Source of the DNA: Nonomuraea turkmeniaca | GTDB taxonomy: Bacteria > Actinomycetota > Actinomycetes > Streptosporangiales > Streptosporangiaceae | DNA length: 64,000 nucleotides | NCBI RefSeq assembly: GCF_005889735.1 | Contig: NZ_VCKY01000014.1 | Coordinates: 20,441 to 84,440, forward strand | Reading direction: 5' to 3' | Shown: piece after piece, positions 28,014 to 37,178 of the stretch | Layout: each line of letters starts with the position of its first letter | Numbering within the stretch: the stretch's first letter is position 1 | The notes under the pieces: model-generated | The model's database searches: none | Told to the model about the DNA's origin: nothing | What the model saw: only the letters and a program-made list of their open reading frames with translations | Program-made: the position numbers and the translations under genes

Positions 28014-28463
28014 TCAGGGGCGCTGCCCCTGGGCCGGCAACTTAACCACAGTCACGAAAAAATCATCGATCTGCCGGACAACCCGGATAAATTGCTCAAA
28101 GTCCACCGGTTTCGACACATAGGCGTTGGCGTGCAGCCGGTAGCTGTGGAGGATGTCCTCCTCCGCCTCAGACGTCGTCAGGATCACCACGGGTATGGTC
28201 GCCAACGTATTGTCCGCCTTGACCTCCCGCAGCACCTCCATGCCGCTCATCCGCGGCAGGTTGAGGTCGAGCAGGATGAGGTCAGGCCGTGGCGCGTCGG
28301 CGTAACCGTCCTCCCGGCGCAGGTACGCCATCGCCTGCTCGCCGTCGTTCACCACGTTGAGGCGGTTGCGTACCTTGTTGTAGTCGAAGGCCTCCTTGGT
28401 GAGCAGGATGTCGCCCTGGTCGTCTTCCACCAAAAGCACCTCGATCGGGCGCCATTCAGTCAT
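28014..28463 (-). CDS. Single-domain response regulator (Rcp1-like receiver)
   Basis: 149 aa from ATG 28463, overlapping the kinase stop by eight bases. One receiver domain: acidic pocket [10 protein letters not shown], phospho-acceptor Asp in [13 protein letters not shown], Thr in [12 protein letters not shown] and Lys in YVSKPVDF. No output domain. This type normally shuttles phosphate from a partner kinase such as the one encoded immediately upstream. Last gene of a three-gene signalling operon. Confidence 0.92.
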   Translation of the reverse strand: MTEWRPIEVLLVEDDQGDILLTKEAFDYNKVRNRLNVVNDGEQAMAYLRREDGYADAPRPDLILLDLNLPRMSGMEVLREVKADNTLATIPVVILTTSEAEEDILHSYRLHANAYVSKPVDFEQFIRVVRQIDDFFVTVVKLPAQGQRP

Positions 28464-29601
28464 CGTCGTCTCCAGCCGCAGGGAGCGTCCAGCGGAACGT
28501 CGCCCCCTGGCCCTCCACACTATTGTCGAGCCACATCTGTCCGCCGTGATACTCGACGATCTTGCGGCACAGCGCCAGGCCGATGCCAGTCCCTGGATAC
28601 ACGTCCCGGGGGTGGAGCCGCTGGAAGATGAGGAAGATACGGTCGGCGTACTTCAGCTCGACCCCGATGCCGTTGTCCGAGCAGCTGAACTCCCACATGT
28701 CGCCGGAGCGCTCGGCCCCGATGTGGACGCGCGGGGGCGCCTCGGAGCGGAACTTGATCGCGTTCTCGACGAGGTTCTGGAACAGCTGGGTCAGCTGCAG
28801 CCGGTTGCCCTTGACCTTGGGCATGTCGTCCCTGGTGACCGTGGTCTCGGTGTCCTCGATCGTGGCCGACAGGTTGTCCAGCGCCTGGTTCAGCGCTTCG
28901 CCGGAGTCGGTCACGGTGCGCTCGCCGGTGACCCGGCCGACCCTGGAGAAGTCCAGCAGGTCGTTGATCAGCAGCTGCATGCGTTTCGCGCCGTCCACGG
29001 CGTAGTGGATGTACTGCCTGGCCCGCTCGTCGAGCTGCGTGCTGTAGCGCTGCTCCAGCATCTGGGTGAAGCTGGCGACCTTGCGCAGCGGCTCTTGCAG
29101 GTCGTGGCTGGCCACGTACGCGAACTGCTCCAGCTCGCCGTTCGACCTGCGCAGCTCCTCGGTCTGGTCGGCGGCCACGCGCCAGGCCGACACGATGCGG
29201 TCGCGCATGGCGTCGATGTGGCTGGACAGCTCGGCCAGCTCCGCCGGGCGGTCCACGTGCAGCGGGTGGTCGAAGTCACCGGCGGCGACCTGGCGGACCT
29301 GGTCGGTGAGCTGGTCGATGGGCTTCAGCACGGCGTAACGCACGATGACCGCCAGCCCGACGCCGCAGCCCAGCAACACCGCGAAGAGCACGATCAACGC
29401 CACGTTGAGTCGCCCGATCTGCGCGGCCACGTCCGCCCGGGGGCCCAGCGCCTGGGCCTGGGAGAGCATCACCATGGTGACCACGACCCCGGCCGCGAAC
29501 GCCACGCCGGCCACCGCGCCGGTGAACATGAACCACTGGGCGACCGGCAGCCTGCCCAGCCCGACAGGCTCCTTGGGCGGCGGCAGCGGGTGAATGCTCA
29601 T
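28456..29601 (-). CDS. Membrane sensor histidine kinase with HAMP domain
   Basis: 381 aa. Two N-terminal spans ([20 protein letters not shown] and [20 protein letters not shown]) with only a short loop between, so little external sensing. HAMP follows at ~85-135. The phospho-acceptor His is in [19 protein letters not shown]. The ATPase domain has the N-box [27 protein letters not shown] and [18 protein letters not shown]. Resembles phytochrome/CHASE3-type kinases that pair with Rcp1-like receivers. Coupled by overlap to both neighbours. Confidence 0.93.
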   Translation of the reverse strand: MSIHPLPPPKEPVGLGRLPVAQWFMFTGAVAGVAFAAGVVVTMVMLSQAQALGPRADVAAQIGRLNVALIVLFAVLLGCGVGLAVIVRYAVLKPIDQLTDQVRQVAAGDFDHPLHVDRPAELAELSSHIDAMRDRIVSAWRVAADQTEELRRSNGELEQFAYVASHDLQEPLRKVASFTQMLEQRYSTQLDERARQYIHYAVDGAKRMQLLINDLLDFSRVGRVTGERTVTDSGEALNQALDNLSATIEDTETTVTRDDMPKVKGNRLQLTQLFQNLVENAIKFRSEAPPRVHIGAERSGDMWEFSCSDNGIGVELKYADRIFLIFQRLHPRDVYPGTGIGLALCRKIVEYHGGQMWLDNSVEGQGATFRWTLPAAGDDDD

Positions 29602-30734
29602 TCTCGTCTCCTGCTCACCAGGACCACGGCCAGATCATCGCTCAGTGTGCCCACATGTCTGATCAACCGGTCAAGGTCGATCGCGCGGTGCCGGCGCACC
29701 AGGTCGACCAGGCCTTCCACGCCCAGAAGCTCGTTGCGCTCGCCCACGGCGGCCTCGATCAGGCCGTCGGTGTAGAGCATCATTGACCACTCGTCGCCCA
29801 GCGGCACGTCGATCACCGACCATTCCGCGTCCGGGAAGATCCCGAGCGGCGGTCCTGACGGGGTGTCGGCGACCACATCGACGGCGCCGTCGCGGACCAG
29901 CACCGGCGGTGGATGCCCGACCACCCGCATCCTGGCGTACTTCAGGTCAGGGGTGATCGTCGCCATGCACAGGGTCGTGAAGATCTCCGGCGCCTTGCGC
30001 TCGGCCCGCAGCAGGGCGTCGAGCGTTCGCAGCAACGTGTCACCGGTCTGCCCGGCCAGCACGAGCGTGCGCCAGGCGATGCGCATCGCCACGCCGAGCG
30101 CGGCCTCGTCGGGACCGTGCCCGCACACGTCGCCCACCACGACGTGCACCGACCCGTCAGGGGTCTGCACCGCGTCCAGGAAGTCCCCGGCCAGCGTGCC
30201 GCCGCTGCCCGGCAGGTAACGCGTCGTGTGCTCGATCGCGTCGGTGTGCAGGAGTGCGACGGGGAGCAGGCCCCGCTGCATCCTGGCGTTCTCCTTGGCG
30301 ATCAGCTCCGCCTGCACGAGCCTGAGCTGGGTCTGGTCGGCCCGCTTGCGCTCCATGGCGTACCGGATGGCCCGGGCCAGCAGGCGTGCGTCGACGTCCT
30401 GCTTGATCAGGTAGTCCTGCGCCCCCGCCTGCACGGCTGCGACGCCCACGTGGACGTCCCGCAGCCCGGTGAGCACCAGCACCGCCGCGTGCGGCGCCAG
30501 TGCGAGCACCTCCTCCAGCGCCTCCAGCCGGCTCGCGTCGGGCAGCGACAGGTCGACGAGCACACACTGGATCTTGGAGGTCAGCTTGGTCTTGGCCTCC
30601 TGGAGGCTCCGCGCCCGGAAGATCTTCGGCGGCGCGACAGCCTGCTGGAGCAGCTCCTCGACGAGGAACGCGTCGCCGTCGTCGTCCTCGACGAGGAGCA
30701 GCGTCAGCGTTTCAGAGAGATTTGCTGTCACCAC
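29598..30734 (-). CDS. Receiver domain fused to SpoIIE/PP2C serine phosphatase
   Basis: 378 aa from GTG 30734 (GTGAGG upstream). Receiver domain at ~10-125 with LLLVEDDDGDAFLVEELL, phospho-acceptor Asp in QCVLVDLSLPDAS and Lys in YLIKQDVDA. A short linker helix leads to the PP2C/SpoIIE domain, with GGTLAGDFLDAV, VVVGDVCGHGPDEAA and WSMMLYTDGLIEAAV carrying the metal-binding Asp residues. Such RsbU-like proteins link phosphorelay to anti-anti-sigma dephosphorylation. First gene of the signalling operon; its stop overlaps the kinase start. Confidence 0.92.
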   Translation of the reverse strand: MVTANLSETLTLLLVEDDDGDAFLVEELLQQAVAPPKIFRARSLQEAKTKLTSKIQCVLVDLSLPDASRLEALEEVLALAPHAAVLVLTGLRDVHVGVAAVQAGAQDYLIKQDVDARLLARAIRYAMERKRADQTQLRLVQAELIAKENARMQRGLLPVALLHTDAIEHTTRYLPGSGGTLAGDFLDAVQTPDGSVHVVVGDVCGHGPDEAALGVAMRIAWRTLVLAGQTGDTLLRTLDALLRAERKAPEIFTTLCMATITPDLKYARMRVVGHPPPVLVRDGAVDVVADTPSGPPLGIFPDAEWSVIDVPLGDEWSMMLYTDGLIEAAVGERNELLGVEGLVDLVRRHRAIDLDRLIRHVGTLSDDLAVVLVSRRRE

Positions 30735-30767
30735 TTCGCCTCACCGGGACATTGGAGATGTTGCTGC

Positions 30768-31697
30768 TCATTCTGCGATGAGGTCTACCCCTTGCGGAAG
30801 CGTGCCCTCATGCCCAGCTTCCACCACAAAGGTGAGCAAGGTCTCCCTGAAGGCTTGAGCAGCCGTGGTCGGCTCGACGTCCTTGCGGTGTGCCAGTGCG
30901 ATCGTACGGCTCAGCCCTGGCGGTGCGAGCGGCGTACCGGAGAGACCGGGCCGCCCGTCGAGCACCATGGAGGGCACCACGGCCACCCCCAGCCCCGCCT
31001 CCACGAACCGCAGCACCGCGTCCATCTCGCCGCCCTGCACCGCGAACCTGGGCTCGAAGCCGGCCTGCCGGCACGCCGCCAGCGTCGCCTCCCGCAGGTC
31101 GTAGCCGTGCCGGAACATCACCATCGGCCGCCCGCGCAGATCCTCGATCTCCCAGTACGGGCGCTGCGACGGCTCGTGCGAATGGGTGACGACCACGAGG
31201 TTCTCCCGCAGGATCTCCTGCGTCACCAGCGCGGGGTCGTCGCTCTGCAACGGCATGATGATCAGCGACAGGTCGAGCTGCCCCCGCGCCAGCGCCCTGA
31301 CCAGGTCCCGCGAGCCGCCCTCCTCGACCAGCAATTCGATCCCCGGGTACGCACGATGGAAGCGGGCCAGCGCGTCCGCCAGCAGCCCCGCGCAGAGCGA
31401 CGGCGTGGCACCGAGCCGCACCCTGCCCCTTCTGAGCCCCGCCAACTGGGCCACCTCCTGCCGGGCGGTGTCGGCGTCGGCGAGGATGCGGCGCGCGAGC
31501 GGCAGCAGCGCCTCCCCGGCCGGGGTCAGCGTGACGTTGCCGCGCGCCCGGGAGAACAGGGGAGCTCCGAGGTCGGTCTCCAGTGCCTTGATCTGCTTGC
31601 TCAGCGACGGCTGCGCGACCCGCATGCGCTCGGCGGCCTGAGTGAAATGCCTGGTCTCCGCGACGGCGACGAAGGAGGCGAGTTGTTGCAGCTGCAT
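30768..31697 (-). CDS. LysR family regulator divergent from the second sdh operon
   Basis: 309 aa from ATG 31697 (GAGGAAA upstream). HTH at residues 1-60: MQLQQLASFVAVAETRHFTQ, AAERMRVAQPSLSKQIKALE. The effector domain is the periplasmic-binding-like fold, starting at GRVRLGATPSLCAGLLADAL. Divergent placement 133 bp from sdhC and a T-N11-A palindrome between them suggest it controls sdhCAB and itself in response to a metabolite. The ligand is unknown. Confidence 0.93.
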   Translation of the reverse strand: MQLQQLASFVAVAETRHFTQAAERMRVAQPSLSKQIKALETDLGAPLFSRARGNVTLTPAGEALLPLARRILADADTARQEVAQLAGLRRGRVRLGATPSLCAGLLADALARFHRAYPGIELLVEEGGSRDLVRALARGQLDLSLIIMPLQSDDPALVTQEILRENLVVVTHSHEPSQRPYWEIEDLRGRPMVMFRHGYDLREATLAACRQAGFEPRFAVQGGEMDAVLRFVEAGLGVAVVPSMVLDGRPGLSGTPLAPPGLSRTIALAHRKDVEPTTAAQAFRETLLTFVVEAGHEGTLPQGVDLIAE

Positions 31698-31756
31698 GTG
31701 ATTTTCCTCGCATCGGCCCACCTGATCGTCTGGAAAAGGCCGCACATACCAGCATC

Positions 31757-31771
31757 ATAGCCTCTGGCTAT
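31757..31771. promoter_or_regulatory. LysR-box (T-N11-A) between lysR and sdhC
   Basis: ATAGCC-tct-GGCTAT is a perfect 6-bp-arm inverted repeat containing the LysR signature T-N11-A (T 31758, A 31770). It lies in the 133-bp gap between divergent lysR and sdhC, 60 bp upstream of sdhC. Binding by the adjacent regulator is inferred. Confidence 0.7.
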
Positions 31772-31830
31772 GGAAACCAGGCGTGTGATGACTTGGACGG
31801 ATCATCGCTGCGTATCTAGCTTGAGGAAAC

Positions 31831-32580
31831 GTGACTGCGACGATTGAGCGTGGCGCCGCCACCGCGCCGGTTCCCGCTCCCAAGAGCACTCCAACGCGTA
31901 AGAAGCCCGGCGGGTTCCTCGGCTCGTCGAACGGCAAGAAGGCCGTGATGGCCGTCACGGGCGCCGTGATGGTGCTCTTCCTCCTCGCCCATATGCTCGG
32001 CAACCTCAAGATCTTCCTGGGCAAGGACTCCTTCAACGACTACGCGCACGCGTTGCGCACGTTGCTCGAGCCGCTGCTGCCGTACCGGACGCTGCTGACG
32101 ATCCTGGAGGTCGGCCTCGTCGCGTCAGTCGTCCTGCACATGTGGGCCGCGATCTCCCTGGCCCGGCGGGCCGGCAAGGCCAGGCCGGTCAAGTACGTCG
32201 CCAAGAAGCCGCAGGCGAACGGCTACGCCACGCACATCATGCGGTTCGGCGGCCTGACGATCGCGCTCTTCGTGGTCTGGCACCTGCTCGACCTGACCTT
32301 CGGCGTCGTCAACCCCAAGGGCTTCGACTCCGCTCCGGCCGACCGGATGATCGCCGGCTTCGAGCCGTCCCGGTGGTGGGTGACGCTCATCTACTTCGTG
32401 GCCGTCGTCATGGTCGGCCTGCACCTGCGACACGGCATCTGGAGCGCCGTGCAGACGCTCGGCTGGGCCAACCGCAACCGCTACCGCGTTCTGAAGGCTT
32501 CCGCCGCGCTGGTCTCGGCCGTGCTGGTGGTCGGCTTCCTGGCGCCGCCCCTCGCGATCACGTTCGGAGTTGTCAAGTGA
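31831..32580 (+). CDS. sdhC: Succinate dehydrogenase cytochrome b subunit (b558 family)
   Basis: 249 aa from GTG 31831 with GAGGAAAC upstream. Five spans. Conserved His residues sit in [41 protein letters not shown] and [17 protein letters not shown], the expected haem-b ligand positions of the single-subunit diheme anchor seen in Bacillus/Corynebacterium-type enzymes. It is unrelated in sequence to the membrane subunit of the minus-strand operon. First gene of sdhCAB. Confidence 0.93.
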   Translation: MTATIERGAATAPVPAPKSTPTRKKPGGFLGSSNGKKAVMAVTGAVMVLFLLAHMLGNLKIFLGKDSFNDYAHALRTLLEPLLPYRTLLTILEVGLVASVVLHMWAAISLARRAGKARPVKYVAKKPQANGYATHIMRFGGLTIALFVVWHLLDLTFGVVNPKGFDSAPADRMIAGFEPSRWWVTLIYFVAVVMVGLHLRHGIWSAVQTLGWANRNRYRVLKASAALVSAVLVVGFLAPPLAITFGVVK

Positions 32581-32663
32581 AGAGCGAACCCGACGCGGTG
32601 AGCGGAGTGGACACGCGACGAAGGAGTGGGTCCGCGGAGCGAATGAGGAGCGGTGAGCGACCA

Positions 32664-34592
32664 ATGAGCAGGTACACGGAAGGTCCGGAGATCCGGGACG
32701 CCAAGGCTCCTGCCGGTCCTATCGAGGAGCGGTGGGAGAAGCGGAAGTTCTCCGCGAAGCTGGTCAACCCGGCCAACAAGCGCAAGCTCACCGTGATCGT
32801 CGTCGGCACCGGCCTCGCGGGCGGCTCGGCCGCGGCGACGCTGGGCGAGCTGGGCTACAACGTCAAGTCGTTCTGCTACCAGGACACGCCGCGCCGCGCC
32901 CACTCCATCGCCGCGCAGGGCGGCATCAACGCCGCCAAGAACTACCGCGGCGACGGCGACAGCATCTACCGGCTGTTCTACGACACGGTGAAGGGCGGCG
33001 ACTTCCGCGCCCGCGAGTCGAACGTCTACCGCCTCGCCCAGGTCTCGGTGAACATCATCGACCAGGCGGTGGCCCAGGGCGTGCCGTTCGCCCGCGAGTA
33101 CGGCGGCCTGCTCGACACCCGCTCGTTCGGCGGCGCCCAGGTGTCCCGCACGTTCTACGCCCGCGGCCAGACGGGCCAGCAGCTGCTGCTGGGCGCGTAC
33201 CAGGCGCTGGAGCGGCAGATCGCCGCTGGGACCGTGACCATGCACACGCGGCATGAGATGCTCGACGTGATCGTCGCCGACGGGCGGGCGCGCGGCATCA
33301 TCGTGCGCGACATGGTGACCGGTGAGATCGAGCGCCACCTGGCCGACGCCGTGGTGCTGGCCACCGGCGGCTACGGCAACGTGTTCTTCCTGTCCACCAA
33401 CGCCAAGGGCTGCAACACGACGGCGATCTGGCGGGCGCACGAGCGTGGGGCGTACTTCGCCAATCCGTGCTACACGCAGATCCACCCGACCTGCATCCCG
33501 GTGTCGGGCGAGTACCAGTCGAAGCTGACGCTGATGTCGGAGTCGCTGCGTAACGACGGCCGCGTGTGGGTGCCGCTGCGCAAGAACGACACCCGCGCCC
33601 CCGGTGACATTCCGGACGACGAGCGCGACTACTACCTGGAGCGGATCTATCCCGCCTTCGGCAACCTCGTCCCCCGCGACATCGCCTCCCGCGCCGCCAA
33701 GAACGTCTGCGACGAGGGCCGCGGCGTCGGCCCCGGCGGGCTCGGCGTGTACCTGGACTTCCGGGACGCCATCAACCGCCTCGGCCGCGACGCCGTGGAG
33801 AAGAAGTACGGCAACCTCTTCGAGATGTACGAGCGCATCACCGGCGAGAACCCGTACGACGTGCCGATGCGCATCTACCCGGCCGTGCACTACACCATGG
33901 GCGGCCTGTGGGTGGACTACGACCTGCAGTCGACGATCCCCGGCCTGTTCGTCATCGGTGAGGCGAACTTCTCCGACCACGGCGCGAACCGCCTCGGCGC
34001 CTCCGCGCTGATGCAGGGCCTGGCCGACGGCTATTTCGTCCTTCCGACCACCATCGGCGACTACCTGGCCGCCGGCCCGTTCGGCGACGTCGACGACGAG
34101 GCCATCGCCGAAGCCGAGATCAAGGTCAGGAACAAGATCGACCGCCTCCTGTCCGTGAACGGCACCCGCACCCCCGACTCCTTCCACCGCGAGCTGGGCA
34201 AGCTCATGTGGGACTACTGCGGCATGGAGCGCACCGAGGAGTCGCTGCGCAAGGCCCTGGAGCGCATCCCCGAGCTGCGCGAGGAGTTCTGGCAGAACGT
34301 CAAGGTGACCGGCACCTCCGAGGAGCTCAACCAGGTCCTGGAGCGGGCCGGACGCGTCGCCGACTTCTTCGACCTGGCCGAGCTCATGTGCCTGGACGCC
34401 CTGGTCCGCACCGAGTCCTGCGGCGGCCACTTCCGCGCCGAGTCCCAGGACGCCGACGGCGAGGCCCTGCGTGACGACGAGAACTTCGCGCACGTCTCGG
34501 CCTGGGAGTTCTCTCCTTCCGGCGAGCCGGTGCTGCACAAGGAAACGCTCGAGTACGAGTACGTCAAGATGACCCAGCGGAGTTACAAGTGA
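32664..34592 (+). CDS. sdhA: Succinate dehydrogenase/fumarate reductase flavoprotein subunit (second copy)
   Basis: 642 aa from ATG 32664 (GGTGAG six bases upstream; ATG 32643 is possible). FAD site [20 protein letters not shown]. The FAD-linking His is in [20 protein letters not shown]. Active-site motifs: [47 protein letters not shown] and [18 protein letters not shown]. Membership of the Bacteroides/Bacillus-like clade fits its b558-type partner. Its stop overlaps sdhB by GTGA. Confidence 0.95.
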   Translation: MSRYTEGPEIRDAKAPAGPIEERWEKRKFSAKLVNPANKRKLTVIVVGTGLAGGSAAATLGELGYNVKSFCYQDTPRRAHSIAAQGGINAAKNYRGDGDSIYRLFYDTVKGGDFRARESNVYRLAQVSVNIIDQAVAQGVPFAREYGGLLDTRSFGGAQVSRTFYARGQTGQQLLLGAYQALERQIAAGTVTMHTRHEMLDVIVADGRARGIIVRDMVTGEIERHLADAVVLATGGYGNVFFLSTNAKGCNTTAIWRAHERGAYFANPCYTQIHPTCIPVSGEYQSKLTLMSESLRNDGRVWVPLRKNDTRAPGDIPDDERDYYLERIYPAFGNLVPRDIASRAAKNVCDEGRGVGPGGLGVYLDFRDAINRLGRDAVEKKYGNLFEMYERITGENPYDVPMRIYPAVHYTMGGLWVDYDLQSTIPGLFVIGEANFSDHGANRLGASALMQGLADGYFVLPTTIGDYLAAGPFGDVDDEAIAEAEIKVRNKIDRLLSVNGTRTPDSFHRELGKLMWDYCGMERTEESLRKALERIPELREEFWQNVKVTGTSEELNQVLERAGRVADFFDLAELMCLDALVRTESCGGHFRAESQDADGEALRDDENFAHVSAWEFSPSGEPVLHKETLEYEYVKMTQRSYK

Positions 34593-35329
34593 ACCTGACC
34601 CTGCGCGTTTGGCGTCAGAGCGGCCCTTCCGACGATGGCCGGATGGTGACGTACAAGGTGGAGGACGTGTCCCCGGACATGTCCTTCCTCGAGATGCTCG
34701 ACGTCCTCAACGAGCGCCTCATCCTCGAGGGCGACGACCCGATCGCCTTCGACCACGACTGCCGTGAAGGCATCTGCGGCATGTGCGGCATGGTCATCAA
34801 CGGCGTCGCCCATGGCGAGCAGCGCGCCACGACGACCTGCCAGCTCCACATGCGCCACTTCGAGGACGGCGCCACGATCACCATCGAGCCGTGGCGGGCG
34901 GCCCCGTTCCCCGTCGTCAAGGACCTGGTCGTGGACCGCAGCGCCTTCGACCGCATCATCCAGGCCGGCGGCTTCGTCTCGGTCCCGGCCGGCTCTGCCC
35001 CGGACGCCCACAGCGTCCCCGTACGCAAGGAAGACGCGGACGCCGCCTTCGACGCGGCCACCTGCATCGGCTGCGGCGCCTGCGTGGCCGCCTGCCCGAA
35101 CGGTTCGGCCTCGTTGTTCACCGCCGCCAAGATCACCCACCTGAGCCTGCTCCCGCAGGGCCAGCCGGAACGCCTGTCGCGCGCCAAGGCCATGGTGGAC
35201 CAGATGGACGTGGAGGGCTTCGGCGGCTGCACGAACACGGGCGAATGCACAGCGGTGTGCCCCAAGGGGATTCCGCTGGAGACGATCGCGCGGATGAACA
35301 GCGACTACCTGAAGGCGAACGCCAAGTAG
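34589..35329 (+). CDS. sdhB: Succinate dehydrogenase iron-sulfur subunit (second copy)
   Basis: 246 aa from GTG 34589. [2Fe-2S] site [20 protein letters not shown]. The two C-terminal cluster motifs are [18 protein letters not shown] and [18 protein letters not shown]. Completes the sdhCAB operon, followed by a clear terminator at 35334. Confidence 0.95.
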   Translation: MNLTLRVWRQSGPSDDGRMVTYKVEDVSPDMSFLEMLDVLNERLILEGDDPIAFDHDCREGICGMCGMVINGVAHGEQRATTTCQLHMRHFEDGATITIEPWRAAPFPVVKDLVVDRSAFDRIIQAGGFVSVPAGSAPDAHSVPVRKEDADAAFDAATCIGCGACVAACPNGSASLFTAAKITHLSLLPQGQPERLSRAKAMVDQMDVEGFGGCTNTGECTAVCPKGIPLETIARMNSDYLKANAK

Positions 35330-35333
35330 GCCC

Positions 35334-35369
35334 ATCCCGTCGGCCCGTTGTCACATGGGCTGACGGGAT
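35334..35369. terminator. Terminator after the second sdh operon
   Basis: A 13-bp stem (35334-35346 with 35357-35369; ATCCCGTCGGCCC paired with GGGCTGACGGGAT, one G-U) closes a ten-base loop between sdhB and the convergent TetR gene. Confidence 0.8.
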
Positions 35370-35443
35370 CCCATCACGCGCTCTGCCTCCCACACGTCCG
35401 GCGGCGGTGGCCGCTCCCAGCGTGGACGCCTGAATCGGGCACC

Positions 35444-36085
35444 CTAGGGCGAACACTCCCGCATGATGCGTACGAGCTCCTCCGGCCGCACAGGCGGCTC
35501 AGGCAGCGGATGAGCCGCCGCCGCCCGGAACCCGTCCAGCAGCAGGGCCAAATGCCGCCGCCAAGCCTGCGGCCGCACCGCCCCCGTGGCCTCGACCGTA
35601 CGGGCGATGCCCCAGGTGACGAACGCCATGTCCTCGAGCGTGCAGTCCTCGCGCAACGCCCCGGCCTCCCGGGCCCGCGCCAGGATCCGCTGCATCAGCT
35701 CATACCCCCGCGCGTGGTCCTCCGAAGGCGGCGCGACCTGCGGGACCCGGCGCGAGACGAGGTCGTTGTAGCCCCGGTCGGCGGCCTGCAGCTCACAGAC
35801 CCGCTCCAGGAAGTGCACCAGCCCGTCCCATGGATCCGCCATCTCCAGGGCATGCTCCGCGATCCGCGCCACCGTGGCCGTCCGATCGGCGAAGACGGCG
35901 TCGATGAGGTCGTTGCGGCTCGGGAAGCGGTTGTAGAGGGTGCCGCTGCTCACCCCGGCCGTACGCGCGACCTCGTCGAGGGCGACGTCCAGGCCTCGGG
36001 TGGCGAACAGGTCGCGGGCGGCGGCCACCAGCAGGTCCCGGTTTCGCTGCGCGTCTCTGCGTAGGGGCTTGGCGTGCGTCGGCAT
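35444..36085 (-). CDS. TetR family regulator, divergent from the SDR gene
   Basis: 213 aa. HTH: RDLLVAAARDLFATRGLDVA, then LDEVARTAGVSSGTLYNRFP. The C-terminal domain includes the YELMQRILARAREAGALRED helix typical of AcrR-like regulators with the TetR_C_33/SBD-like domain. It is divergent from the SDR gene, and an AAGTTGA/TCAACTT palindrome lies between them. Confidence 0.9.
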   Translation of the reverse strand: MPTHAKPLRRDAQRNRDLLVAAARDLFATRGLDVALDEVARTAGVSSGTLYNRFPSRNDLIDAVFADRTATVARIAEHALEMADPWDGLVHFLERVCELQAADRGYNDLVSRRVPQVAPPSEDHARGYELMQRILARAREAGALREDCTLEDMAFVTWGIARTVEATGAVRPQAWRRHLALLLDGFRAAAAHPLPEPPVRPEELVRIMRECSP

Positions 36086-36143
36086 GCGCCCATCGTACCG
36101 AAGTTGAGAACGGTCCCAAGTTGTGGCACTCTGCAGGAGCTGA

Positions 36144-36165
36144 AAGTTGATGGAATAGTCAACTT
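36144..36165. promoter_or_regulatory. Operator-like palindrome between TetR and SDR genes
   Basis: AAGTTGA-tggaatag-TCAACTT, a perfect 7-bp-arm repeat with an 8-bp spacer. Further half-sites AAGTTG occur at about 36104 and 36118. It lies about 25 bp upstream of the SDR start, so it would overlap the SDR promoter. Confidence 0.75.
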
Positions 36166-36189
36166 AGCTGGATCGATTAAGGAGTCGTC

Positions 36190-36912
36190 ATGCCCACAAC
36201 GCTCGCCATCTTCGGTGCCGGCCCAGTCCTGGGCCTGTCCGTCGCCCGACGCTTCGGCCGCGAGGGCTTCCGCGTCGCACTCGTCGCACGTACCAGGAAG
36301 AACCTCGATCACCTCGTCGCCGAACTCGCCCGCGACGGCATCGAGGCGACCGGCTTCACCGCCGACGTCTACGACCGCGACCAGATCGCGAACGCCGTGA
36401 CGGCGATCAAGGACGCGTACGGGCGGATCGACGTCGCGGAGTTCAGCCCTGGTGGTGGCGACATGGGGGAGGGGATCGTGCCGACGCTCGACGTCGACAT
36501 CGAGAACACCCAGCTGATCCTGGATCGTTTCCTGCTGTCGGCGATCGCCCTGGTGCGGCAGGTGCTCCCCGACATGATCGAACGGGGCGACGGCGGCATC
36601 CTCTTCACGGCGGGGCAATCCGGCATCCATCCGGTCCCGTTCCTCGGGAACGTGGGCATGGCGCAGGCCGCGCTACGCAACTACTTCCACACGCTCAACA
36701 CCGTGCTCGCCGACAAGGGCGTCTACGTCGGGGCGGTCAACGTCGGCGCGCTGATCGAGGGCAGCGTGCCGCACCAGGCCATCGCCTCGTCCCGTGAGCC
36801 GCTCGGCTTCGAATCGGAGGTCATCCACCCGGACGTTTACGCGGAGAGGTTCTGGGAGCTGTACTCCAAGCGCGACCGCGTGGAGGCTCTGGTGGGCAGC
36901 TTCGGCCGTTAG
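36190..36912 (+). CDS. SDR-fold protein lacking the catalytic Tyr/Lys
   Basis: 240 aa from ATG 36190 after an AGGAG-like site. Rossmann start LAIFGAGPVLGLSVARRFGREG and the FTADVYDRDQ cofactor-adenine region are normal. The NNAG position reads FSPGGG. The active-site Ser may be in FTAGQSGIHP, but where YxxxK is expected the sequence is GNVGMAQAALRNY, so both Tyr and Lys are absent. It may bind NAD(P) without classical SDR chemistry, or act on a different substrate class. Paired with a divergent TetR regulator. Confidence 0.82.
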   Translation: MPTTLAIFGAGPVLGLSVARRFGREGFRVALVARTRKNLDHLVAELARDGIEATGFTADVYDRDQIANAVTAIKDAYGRIDVAEFSPGGGDMGEGIVPTLDVDIENTQLILDRFLLSAIALVRQVLPDMIERGDGGILFTAGQSGIHPVPFLGNVGMAQAALRNYFHTLNTVLADKGVYVGAVNVGALIEGSVPHQAIASSREPLGFESEVIHPDVYAERFWELYSKRDRVEALVGSFGR

Positions 36913-37088
36913 ATTGGCGCGGGCGCCGGCCTAGGTCTCCTGTACGGGCGTCGCGTCAGGGCAAGACCCTCATGCTCGCACTCGTGGCACAGGAAACCGG
37001 CGGGCCACGCGAAAGAGACGATCTCCGATCCGTCGCCGTGCGCCGCCCCCGTTTCGAGGATCTCGCCCGGCAGTGGTGCTTCCTGCAT
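36909..37088 (-). CDS. Possible small protein or remnant with CxxC-like motif
   Basis: 59-residue reading from ATG 37088: begins MQEAPLPGEILETG and contains AGFLCHECEHEGLALTRR. Third-position GC is high in this frame, which favours coding, but no ribosome site is evident, its end abuts the SDR stop, and I recognise no family. It could be the C-terminal scrap of a lost gene. The rest of the 36913-37178 gap holds only the inverted repeat described next. Confidence 0.3.
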   Translation of the reverse strand: MQEAPLPGEILETGAAHGDGSEIVSFAWPAGFLCHECEHEGLALTRRPYRRPRPAPAPI

Positions 37089-37143
37089 GCGTCCAGCGAC
37101 ACGCTCAACGCGATGCAACGAGGGCGCCGGGAGAGCATGTTGG

Positions 37144-37175
37144 CTAATTTGTATGTCGCCAAGCATACTAATTAG
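37144..37175. promoter_or_regulatory. AT-rich inverted repeat abutting the ATPase start
   Basis: CTAATTTGTATG (37144-37155) and CATACTAATTAG (37164-37175) pair at 11 of 12 positions across an 8-bp spacer, ending at the base before GTG 37176. The right arm contains a TACTAAT -10-like box, so transcription may be leaderless and repressed at this site. The base composition contrasts sharply with the surroundings. Confidence 0.65.
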
Positions 37176-37178
37176 GTG

